Assembly (NCBI RefSeq): GCF_004341385.1
Contig: NZ_SLXE01000052.1
Span: 1-10,764, forward strand
Source of the DNA: Uruburuella suis
GTDB taxonomy: Bacteria; Pseudomonadota; Gammaproteobacteria; Burkholderiales; Neisseriaceae
DNA: 10,764 bases
Reading direction: 5' to 3'
The stretch's first letter is position 1, and the number at the start of each line of letters is the position of its first letter. Under the pieces are notes generated by a model that did not search any database, had not been told where the DNA came from, and saw nothing but the letters and a program-made list of their open reading frames with translations. Below, piece after piece: positions 5,481 to 10,764 of this stretch. The translations under genes and the position numbers were made by a program.

Positions 5481-6545
5481 ATGCTTACTTTGGCCGTAGA
5501 TGCCATGGGCGGTGATGCCGGTTTGGCCGTAACCATACCGGGCGCACTTGCCTTTTTGAAACAACAACCCACCGCACGCCTGATTATGGTAGGTGATGAG
5601 GGGCAATTGCAATCGGCGCTGGCCGCCGCGCATGCGCCGATGGCGCGCATCGATATCCAACACGCCACGCAAGTGGTGGCGATGGATGAAGCGCCTCAGC
5701 TGGCGTTGAAAAACAAAAAAGATTCTTCTATGCGCGTGGCCATTAATCAGGTAAAAGAGGGCAAGGCGCAGGCTGCCGTGTCTGCCGGCAACACCGGCGC
5801 GCTGATGGCTACCGCCCGTTTTGTGCTCAAAACCATTCCCGGCATCGAGCGGCCGGCCATTGCCAAATTTCTGCCCTCGGCAGGCGATCACATGACGCTG
5901 ATGCTCGATTTGGGTGCCAATGTGGATTGCACGGCTGAGCAATTGGTGCAGTTTGCCGTGATCGGCGGCGAGCTTGTGCAGGCGCTGTATCCTGAAAAAG
6001 GCCGCCCGCGCATCGGTTTGCTCAATGTGGGCACGGAAGACATCAAAGGCACCGACACGGTGAAGCAAACTTTTAAGCTGCTCAAGGGCAGCGAGATGAA
6101 TTTTGTCGGCAATGTTGAGGGCAATGCCGTGTTTGGCGGTGAAGTGGATGTGGTGGTGGCCGATGGTTTTGTGGGCAACATCATGCTCAAAACCATCGAA
6201 GGCGCGGTGAAATTTATGGGCGGCGCCATCAAGCAGGAATTTCAAAGCAGCCTGTTTACCAAAGCCGCCGCATTGGTGGCGCTGCCGGCTTTGCGCGGCT
6301 TTAAAAGCAAATTCGACCCGCGCCGCTTCAATGGCGCCATCTTTCTCGGCCTGCGCGGCGTGGTGATTAAAAGCCACGGCGGCACGGATGCCACAGGTTT
6401 TATGTATGCGCTCGAAGAGGCTTATTATGAGGCCAAAGCCGACAGCTTGACGAAAATCGAGCAGGGTGTGGCGGCGCAGCTTTCGGTGTTGACCGAAAGA
6501 AGGCTGGAAGCCGAACAAGCGGCTATGGCCAACAATATCGAATAA
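5481..6545 (+). CDS. plsX: Phosphate acyltransferase PlsX
   Basis: 354 residues, the normal PlsX length. ATG 5481 is chosen over an in-frame TTG at 5436 because the protein then begins MLTLAVDAMGGD like other PlsX proteins, and GGGAG lies about 8 bases upstream. Signatures are DAMGGD (7-12), SAGNTGALMA (101-110), LDLGANVD (142-149), GLLNVGTEDIKG (179-190), NVEGNAVF (211-218), ADGFVGNIMLKTIEG (227-241) and SHGGTDATGF (298-307). PlsX converts acyl-ACP plus phosphate to acyl-phosphate, the donor PlsY uses to acylate glycerol-3-phosphate; it is a peripheral membrane enzyme at the start of phospholipid synthesis. fabH follows after 194 bp with its own promoter. Confidence 0.97.
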   Translation: MLTLAVDAMGGDAGLAVTIPGALAFLKQQPTARLIMVGDEGQLQSALAAAHAPMARIDIQHATQVVAMDEAPQLALKNKKDSSMRVAINQVKEGKAQAAVSAGNTGALMATARFVLKTIPGIERPAIAKFLPSAGDHMTLMLDLGANVDCTAEQLVQFAVIGGELVQALYPEKGRPRIGLLNVGTEDIKGTDTVKQTFKLLKGSEMNFVGNVEGNAVFGGEVDVVVADGFVGNIMLKTIEGAVKFMGGAIKQEFQSSLFTKAAALVALPALRGFKSKFDPRRFNGAIFLGLRGVVIKSHGGTDATGFMYALEEAYYEAKADSLTKIEQGVAAQLSVLTERRLEAEQAAMANNIE

Positions 6546-6586
6546 AATAGTTTCATTAATCAAGCATTTTCCGCGCCCACAAGGGC

Positions 6587-6625
6587 TTTCAGACGGCCTG
6601 GGCATGATGTTCAGGCCGTCTGAAA
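6587..6625. terminator. Inverted DUS pair after plsX
   Basis: TTTCAGACGGCCTG (6587-6600) pairs perfectly with CAGGCCGTCTGAAA (6612-6625) around an 11-nt loop, giving two 12-mer uptake sequences. No T run follows in either direction, so termination would be inefficient; the hairpin may mainly serve DNA uptake or protect the 3' end of plsX mRNA. Confidence 0.55.
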
Positions 6626-6677
6626 CATTGAATTGCCGGCTATTTAGACCTTTTACTTAAATTGCGTGTATCTTGCA

Positions 6678-6706
6678 TTGAGTAATCGGGGATGATTGGC
6701 TACAAT
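6678..6706 (+). promoter_or_regulatory. Promoter of fabH
   Basis: TTGAGT (6678-6683), a 17-bp spacer and TACAAT (6701-6706) match sigma-70 well. The predicted start near 6713 leaves a leader of about 27 bases before the fabH ATG at 6740. Confidence 0.7.
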
Positions 6707-6739
6707 CAGCCGTCTACGAAGTTAACCAAAGGCTGTGTC

Positions 6740-7699
6740 ATGAAACACGCTAAAATTCTCGGCACCGGCAGCTATTTGCCGGCCAATCGTGTGAGCAACG
6801 ATGATCTGGCTCAAAAAGTCGACACTTCTGATGAGTGGATTACCAGCCGCACCGGCATCAAATTCCGCCATATTGCCGCCGATAACGAGCAAACCAGCGA
6901 TTTGGCTGTGGCCGCCGCCCGCCGGGCGCTGGATGATGCCGGCTTGGCCGCCGAAGATATCGACTTGATTGTGGTGGCCACCGCCACGCCCGATATGCAG
7001 TTTCCCGCCACCGCCACCATTGTGCAAAACAAGCTGGGCATGGCCGGCTGCCCCGCATTTGACGTGGCGGCGGTGTGCGCCGGCTTTATGTATGCGCTCA
7101 CCACCGCCCATGCTTATATCAAAAGCGGCATGGCGCAAAAAGCGCTGGTGATCGGCGCGGAAACCTTCAGCCGCATTCTCGATTGGAACGACCGCACCAC
7201 CTGCGTGCTGTTTGGCGACGGTGCCGGCGCCGTGGTGTTGGGTGCATCAGACGAGCCCGGCATTATCGGCGGTAAATTGCAGGCCGACGGCGCGCATTTG
7301 GGTTTGTTGAAAGTGCCGGCGCATATGGCCGGCGGCGAAATTTGCGGCAACCCTTATGTGGAAATGGACGGCCCGGGTGTGTTTAAATTTGCCGTGAAAA
7401 CATTGGCCAAAGTGGCCGAAGAAGTGATTGCAGAGGCCGGTATCGGCGTGGATGAAATTGATTGGATTGTGCCGCACCAAGCCAACAAGCGCATTATCGA
7501 ATCCACGGCCAAGCATTTGGGCTTGAGCATGGATAAAGTGGTGCTCACGGTGGATGAGCACGCCAATACTTCTGCCGCCTCCATTCCGCTGGCGCTGGAT
7601 ACGGGCATACGCCGCGGTCAAATCCAGCGCGGTCAAACCTTGCTGCTCGAAGGCATTGGCGGCGGCTTTGCTTGGGGTGCGGTGCTGTTGAAATACTGA
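6740..7699 (+). CDS. fabH: Beta-ketoacyl-ACP synthase III (FabH)
   Basis: 319 residues. ATG 6740 is preferred over an upstream in-frame ATG at 6692 because the protein then begins MKHAKILGTGSYLP as in other FabH proteins, AAAGG lies 7 bases before it, and 6692 falls inside the predicted promoter. The thiolase-fold catalytic triad is complete: Cys113 in AAVCAGFMYAL, His246 in VPHQANKRI and Asn276 in EHANTSAAS. SRTGI (36-40) and the C-terminal GIGGGFAWGA (305-314) are also typical. FabH condenses acetyl-CoA with malonyl-ACP, starting type II fatty acid synthesis in the cytoplasm. It has its own promoter and a hairpin terminator 12 bp after the stop codon; fabD, often next, is absent. Confidence 0.97.
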   Translation: MKHAKILGTGSYLPANRVSNDDLAQKVDTSDEWITSRTGIKFRHIAADNEQTSDLAVAAARRALDDAGLAAEDIDLIVVATATPDMQFPATATIVQNKLGMAGCPAFDVAAVCAGFMYALTTAHAYIKSGMAQKALVIGAETFSRILDWNDRTTCVLFGDGAGAVVLGASDEPGIIGGKLQADGAHLGLLKVPAHMAGGEICGNPYVEMDGPGVFKFAVKTLAKVAEEVIAEAGIGVDEIDWIVPHQANKRIIESTAKHLGLSMDKVVLTVDEHANTSAASIPLALDTGIRRGQIQRGQTLLLEGIGGGFAWGAVLLKY

Positions 7700-7710
7700 C
7701 AATGTGCACG

Positions 7711-7744
7711 CGCAGGCGGGCAAGAGGCGCTTGCGGTTTTGTTT
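7711..7744 (+). terminator. Rho-independent terminator after fabH
   Basis: CGCAGGCG (7711-7718) pairs with CGCTTGCG (7728-7735) with one G-T pair, followed by GTTTTGTTT (7736-7744). It starts 12 bp after the fabH stop. Confidence 0.7.
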
Positions 7745-7763
7745 ACAATCGTGATTGATATTT

Positions 7764-7787
7764 CCGGCTGGGCGAACCCAGTGCCGG
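7764..7787. other. GC-rich hairpin of unknown role
   Basis: CTGGG-CGAA-CCCAG (7768-7781), a stable tetraloop-type hairpin, is flanked by CCGG on both sides (7764-7767 and 7784-7787). It lies between the fabH terminator and the next promoter. No function is assigned. Confidence 0.4.
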
Positions 7788-7816
7788 CTGCAGCTATGCC
7801 GGCTAAGTAAAAAACG

Positions 7817-7846
7817 TTGCTATCATCTAAGTTATCTTTATATAAT
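7817..7846 (+). promoter_or_regulatory. Promoter for the CSD-DUF1294 gene
   Basis: TTGCTA (7817-7822), an 18-bp spacer and a perfect TATAAT (7841-7846). Transcription should start near 7853, giving a leader of about 169 nt before the ATG at 8022. Confidence 0.65.
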
Positions 7847-7852
7847 CCCACC

Positions 7853-8021
7853 CTGCGGATAAAAAATACCCGCTTTTCATACGGGGAATCGCGCACATGT
7901 CATAGCTGTGCGCTGCATTTCATTAAAAAATAATAAGTCACACAATACGGCGGGTAAAACATTTCATGCAAAGCGCAAGGCGCGGCGGGAATGTGCAATC
8001 TATCCGTGATAATAAAAAATA
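7853..8021 (+). promoter_or_regulatory. Long, structured 5' leader of the CSD-DUF1294 gene
   Basis: About 169 nt between the predicted start and the ATG with no other gene. It contains a perfect 7-bp hairpin GCGCACA/TGTGCGC (7891-7913) and a two-codon ATG-TCA-TAG frame inside its loop region (7896-7904). The last 20 bases before the start codon are A-rich with no Shine-Dalgarno sequence. Long leaders are typical of cold-shock-domain genes such as cspA. No known riboswitch was recognised. Confidence 0.4.
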
Positions 8022-9419
8022 ATGAGCGGAAAACAATTACACTACGGAACCATTTCCCGTTGGTTTGCCAATCGGCGGGCGGGTGCTATTACAACGGAAT
8101 ATAATGGCACTTGCAGCGTGATTTTGTCGGCGGCAGAGCTGCCTGAAGATTACCAACATCCCCAAGTGGGCGACACCGTACGCTTTGCCATCGGGCGCGA
8201 CAAACACGAGCGTTTGCATGCTTTTTCGGTGGAGCCGGTGTGGGATGAAGAGGCGAAAGATCTGCGCGTAGGCCGCCGCATCATCATTCGGCTGCATGAA
8301 TGGGATATGCGGCAAAACGGCGGCTATGGTCTCTACGGCCCCATGCCTGTGTTTGTGTTGGGGCAGTTTCTCAACAGCCAGCTGCGCATACCCGAGCCCG
8401 GCGAGCCCTTGCGGGGCACGTTGATGGAATACAAGCCCGGCAGCTGGCTGCTGCGCGATGTGGATATTCTGGAGGAAGCCGACATTGCCGCCAAGCCGGT
8501 AACGGTTGCTGAAGCACCCACAGAAGAGGCGGCTGAAGTTGTGCCGACGGATATTGCCGAGCCGGACAAACAGCCCGATGTAGATACGGATTCGGCATCA
8601 GAGCCCCCGCAAAGCACCGATGTGGCAGCCGAGCCAATCAGCTCGGATGGCTCGTTTGCCGAAACGCCGGCTGAGATTGAAGCGCAAGGAGAAGTATTGT
8701 TGAATATCCATGCCGAGCCTATCGACATTGCCCAAGCATTGCCCAAAGAAAAAGCGCCGCCGCCTTTGCCTGCCAATACCGTGTTGCACGGCAGCGTTGC
8801 GTTTTGGGATGACGACAAGGGCTATGGTTTCATTCAGGCCGGCGCAAAGCGGCGCGATGTGTTTTTTCACGTTTCCGCTTACCATTACCGCAAACGCCGC
8901 CCGCAAATCGGCGACAAGGTCAGCTTTTTTTGCGACCGCCCGGTATCGGGGGAGCGGCAGAAAGCGGTTAAAGTGGTGCTTAGCGAGCATGAACACACGT
9001 TGGCGTCGGATGAAACCTACGACCAAAATCAGATGAGTTTGAATGTGCCTAAATTTTTGGCCTACAGCCTGATCAGCGGCGTTTATTTGGCGGTGCTATG
9101 GGTGATGTTGCCCAAGCTGGCGTGGGTTTACGGCGCGCTCAGCCTTGTGGCTTTGATGCTTTATGCGGCCGACAAATCGGCTGCGCTGGCCAATGCATCA
9201 GGCAAGCGCCGCCAGCGTACCGCAGAAAATACGCTGCACTTGTTCAGCATGTGCGGCGGCTGGCCGGGCGCGCTGGTGGCGCGTTCGCTGTTTAACCACA
9301 AAACCACCAAAGCCGGCTTTGTGCGCGTGTTTTGGCTGACTGTGGTAGCCAATATGCTGCTCACAGCCGCATTGTTAACTTACGGCGGTAACCACCCGTT
9401 GGTACAGTGGTTGCATTAG
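8022..9419 (+). CDS. Two-cold-shock-domain / DUF1294 membrane fusion protein
   Basis: 465 residues. The N-terminal 8-72 (YGTISRWFANRRAGAITTE...) looks like a cold-shock/OB-fold domain whose RNP1 motif has decayed: AGAIT replaces the usual GFGFI. Residues 80-150 are a basic-to-mixed segment of unknown type. An acidic, Pro/Ala/Glu-rich linker spans about 150-250. A good second cold-shock domain follows at 254-322, with RNP1 KGYGFI (266-271) and RNP2 DVFFHVS (279-285). The C terminus is DUF1294: hydrophobic segments about 344-382, ADKSAALA (383-390), GGWPGALVARSLFNHKTTK (412-430) and a last hydrophobic segment (433-453). CSD-DUF1294 fusions are known; the duplicated CSD and long linker are less usual. 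It suggests a nucleic-acid-binding protein held at the inner membrane; its function is unknown. Confidence 0.85.
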   Translation: MSGKQLHYGTISRWFANRRAGAITTEYNGTCSVILSAAELPEDYQHPQVGDTVRFAIGRDKHERLHAFSVEPVWDEEAKDLRVGRRIIIRLHEWDMRQNGGYGLYGPMPVFVLGQFLNSQLRIPEPGEPLRGTLMEYKPGSWLLRDVDILEEADIAAKPVTVAEAPTEEAAEVVPTDIAEPDKQPDVDTDSASEPPQSTDVAAEPISSDGSFAETPAEIEAQGEVLLNIHAEPIDIAQALPKEKAPPPLPANTVLHGSVAFWDDDKGYGFIQAGAKRRDVFFHVSAYHYRKRRPQIGDKVSFFCDRPVSGERQKAVKVVLSEHEHTLASDETYDQNQMSLNVPKFLAYSLISGVYLAVLWVMLPKLAWVYGALSLVALMLYAADKSAALANASGKRRQRTAENTLHLFSMCGGWPGALVARSLFNHKTTKAGFVRVFWLTVVANMLLTAALLTYGGNHPLVQWLH

Positions 9420-9580
9420 GGCGTCCTGACAATTCGTTTATGAGGGGGATTTCGCCCCTGAAAATGCATCTGCTGCGTTAAAAAGCCTCGCAAGGTGTCC
9501 AACCTTGCTGCGCTTTTCGTCTTGCAAGCACGCTTTTGCGCTCAAAATCTTACGCGCGGATGAATTGTGAACAGCCCCTA
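9417..9580. mobile_element. 160-bp MITE-like element at the stop codon of the CSD-DUF1294 gene
   Basis: It starts TAGGGCGTCCTGACAATT and ends in the imperfect inverted form (reverse complement TAGGGGCTGTTCACAATT). Both ends share TAGGG and ACAATTC. TA flanks both sides, so the core is 9419-9578 with a TA duplication. Inside are two hairpins, AGGGG/CCCCT near 9444-9460 and GCAAGGT-GTCCA-ACCTTGC (9490-9508). It has no ORF, so it would need a transposase elsewhere. Its 18-bp left end recurs at 10674-10691. The family was not identified. Confidence 0.65.
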
Positions 9581-9585
9581 ATCAG

Positions 9586-9601
9586 GCCGGATATGGCCGG
9601 C
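9586..9601. terminator. Hairpin displaced from the CSD-DUF1294 stop codon
   Basis: GCCGG (9586-9590) pairs with CCGGC (9597-9601). Without the MITE it would lie within about 10 bases of the CSD-DUF1294 stop, a normal terminator position, but no T run follows. Low confidence as a terminator. Confidence 0.3.
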
Positions 9602-9606
9602 TTATG

Positions 9607-9706
9607 CCAAGTCTAAAAAATGAAGATAACCAAGCGGCGAGCCGCAGACCGTACAGCCAGCACGGCAAGGCGAGAAACGAAGCTAGGTTGTTTTTAGGTT
9701 TGGTCT
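9607..9706 (+). mobile_element. Correia-like (CREE-like) repeat element
   Basis: The block from CAAGCGGCGAGCCGCAGACC (9631-9650) through GTACAG and CACGGCAAGGCGAG resembles, from memory, the core of neisserial Correia elements. The flanks show a short inverted similarity, CCAAGTCTAAAAA (9607-9619) against the complement of 9691-9706 (CCAAACCTAAAAA, 11 of 13), unlike the usual TATAGTGGATTAA tip. One half is repeated at 241-284. It ends about 30 bp before the glycosyltransferase start, so it forms most of that gene's upstream region. Confidence 0.5.
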
Positions 9707-9736
9707 GATTCGTTTATTGAGAGGAATCAACGCAAA

Positions 9737-10600
9737 ATGCTGCCCACTTCTGCCTTGGCCGATATGTTTCCGGTGGTGATGACACCCAGCCACGACGGCA
9801 AATATTTTCACAATTACACGCTCTCTTTGCTCAATTTGGTGTCGTCTGCGGCGCAACAAGGCCTGTCTTTGCAGGTGTCGTTGCAAAGAGGCGAGAGTCT
9901 GATTACCCGCGCCCGCAATAATGCTGTGGCCAATTTTTTGGCCAACCCGCAATGGACGCATTTATTCTGGATCGATTCCGATATCGGCTTTTCGCCGCAA
10001 GCGGTTTATCGGCTGCTGTTGTCGGATTATGATGTTGCCTGTGGCGTGTATCCGCTCAAACATGAAAACTGGCCGCAAGAAGGCCTGCCGCAAGGCACCA
10101 CCCAAGCGCAATTCGAAGCCGGATATAACCACTACACGGTCAATACCGGTGCGGTGAAGGATAATGGCGAAGTGCATCTGCATATCGGTGCAGACGGTTT
10201 TTTCGAAGTGGATGAAGCGCCCACCGGTTTTATGCTGATCAAGCGCAGCGTGTTTGAGCGCCTGATGGCGGCTTATCCCGAGCGGCAATATGTGCCCGAC
10301 TCTTTGGGCGTGGACAATCGGGGTTTGCATTACCGCTTTTTTGATGTGATGATAGACCCCGAAAGCCGCCGCTATTTATCGGAAGACTACGGCTTTTGCC
10401 GCTTGTGGCGGGGCATAGGCGGCAAAATTTATGCCGATGCTAATTCCAACCTTTCCCATCAGGGCAGTAAGCTTTATCGGGGCAACTTTGCCGCGTCTTT
10501 GAGCACCAATCTTGCGGCGGCGGTGGGCGCGCCTGTAGGCAGCCAGATGTGGCTGCACGGCAGCGAATATTTGCAGCCGAATGAGCAAGGGCCTGAATAA
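9737..10600 (+). CDS. GT-A type glycosyltransferase-like protein (orphan)
   Basis: 287 residues with no signal peptide or membrane segment. It starts with a beta-strand pattern FPVVMTPSHDG (11-21), then RGESLITRARNNAVANFLA (51-69) and FWIDSDIGF (77-85). The D80-S-D82 triad is the metal/nucleotide-sugar DxD motif of GT-A enzymes. EAPTGFMLIKRSVFERL (160-176), SEDYGFCRLWRGIGGKIY (215-232) and SNLSHQG (237-243, with a possible metal-binding His241) complete a GT2-like layout. It probably transfers a sugar in the cytoplasm; the acceptor is unknown and no surface-glycan genes are near. GAGAGGAA ends about 10 bases before the ATG; an internal Met10 start is possible but lacks a ribosome site. Its codon use looks like the host's. 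The upstream DNA is repeat-derived, so acquisition or rearrangement is plausible. Confidence 0.75.
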   Translation: MLPTSALADMFPVVMTPSHDGKYFHNYTLSLLNLVSSAAQQGLSLQVSLQRGESLITRARNNAVANFLANPQWTHLFWIDSDIGFSPQAVYRLLLSDYDVACGVYPLKHENWPQEGLPQGTTQAQFEAGYNHYTVNTGAVKDNGEVHLHIGADGFFEVDEAPTGFMLIKRSVFERLMAAYPERQYVPDSLGVDNRGLHYRFFDVMIDPESRRYLSEDYGFCRLWRGIGGKIYADANSNLSHQGSKLYRGNFAASLSTNLAAAVGAPVGSQMWLHGSEYLQPNEQGPE

Positions 10601-10611
10601 GGCCGTCTGAA
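10600..10611 (+). other. DNA uptake sequence overlapping the stop codon
   Basis: AGGCCGTCTGAA starts on the last A of the glycosyltransferase TAA stop. It is single and unpaired, so it marks the gene as part of the host uptake pool rather than acting as a terminator. Confidence 0.85.
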
Positions 10612-10633
10612 ACGCCTGATGAATGAGTGATAT

Positions 10634-10669
10634 CGAATCTAATCGTTGCCTCGTTATTTTTTAGATTCG
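10634..10669. repeat. Perfect 9-bp inverted repeat after the glycosyltransferase gene
   Basis: CGAATCTAA (10634-10642) and TTAGATTCG (10661-10669) are exact complements with an 18-nt T-rich loop. It could be a weak terminator, though no T run follows the right arm, or a remnant of a palindromic repeat. Confidence 0.4.
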
Positions 10670-10673
10670 GCAC

Positions 10674-10764
10674 TAGGGCGTCCTGACAATTACTTGTCAT
10701 AAAAATAATCAGATAAAAGAAAGGCAGATAAGTTAAAATTTTTGTCGCCAAACAAAACATACTT
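10674..10764 (+). mobile_element. Left end of a second element with the TAGGGCGTCC terminus (partial)
   Basis: Positions 10674-10691 repeat the 18-bp end of the MITE at 9417-9434 exactly and in the same orientation, then diverge completely. The following bases carry a hairpin TGACAA-TTAC-TTGTCA (10684-10699) and an AT-rich stretch. This could be the start of an insertion sequence sharing termini with the MITE, or a different MITE. The window ends before any transposase could be seen. Confidence 0.5.

Noticed and set aside
5409..6605. 398-codon open frame antisense to plsX
   Set aside because: Very long, but plsX on the other strand is unmistakable over its full length. The antisense protein is rich in His, Arg, Gln and Ala as expected from complementing plsX codons, and has no recognisable motif.
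6692..6739. Upstream ATG for fabH adding 16 residues
   Set aside because: The ATG lies within the predicted promoter spacer, while ATG 6740 has a ribosome site and gives the standard FabH N terminus.
10440..10760. 106-codon minus-strand frame at the right edge
   Set aside because: It overlaps the glycosyltransferase 3' end and the repeat terminus; the hydrophobic start reflects AT-rich DNA and no motif is seen.

Overview
The window looks like chromosomal DNA from a Neisseriaceae bacterium, most likely a commensal or animal-associated Neisseria. The best evidence is the DNA uptake sequence (DUS). The 12-mer AGGCCGTCTGAA or its complement occurs eleven times, almost all between genes and often as inverted pairs that can fold into terminators. 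The ATGCCGTCTGAA form typical of N. meningitidis and N. gonorrhoeae occurs once, at 987-998. Gene content and order also fit the betaproteobacterial yceF / yceD-rpmF-plsX-fabH neighbourhood. The species cannot be fixed by eye.

Layout. Positions 1-1172 hold no convincing gene. They are a mosaic of short repeats: a 20-bp direct repeat pair at the left edge, a ~145-bp MITE-like element (A), a fragment of a Correia-like core, a 100-bp multi-hairpin element, a DUS-paired hairpin, an AT-rich stretch and a second terminator. trhA (hemolysin III/PAQR membrane protein) follows at 1173-1799, with a strong DUS terminator and then MITE copy B in the opposite orientation to A. A tRNA-Pro(CGG) gene with a near-consensus promoter lies on the minus strand at 2232-2308.

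The centre (2424-7699) is the conserved housekeeping cluster. Leftward are yceF (a Maf-type nucleotide pyrophosphatase) and an RsmI-like tetrapyrrole-methylase-family protein. Rightward are yceD (23S rRNA/ribosome factor), rpmF (L32), a phosphoribosyltransferase, plsX and fabH. It joins ribosome assembly to the first steps of fatty acid and phospholipid synthesis. yceF and yceD diverge from a 51-bp interval with overlapping -10 boxes, and yceD may be almost leaderless. A strong terminator follows rpmF, and fabH has its own promoter.

The right part (7700-10764) is more accessory. A long structured leader precedes a 465-residue protein with two cold-shock-type domains, an acidic Pro/Ala-rich linker and a C-terminal DUF1294 membrane domain. 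Next come a 160-bp MITE inserted exactly at that gene's stop codon, a Correia-like element, an orphan GT-A type glycosyltransferase gene, and a second copy of the MITE's 18-bp end that runs out of the window.

I see no CRISPR array, complete transposase, phage module, toxin-antitoxin pair or recognisable defence system. The most unusual items are the short mobile-element families, the CSD-CSD-DUF1294 fusion with its long leader, and the overlapping yceF/yceD promoters.
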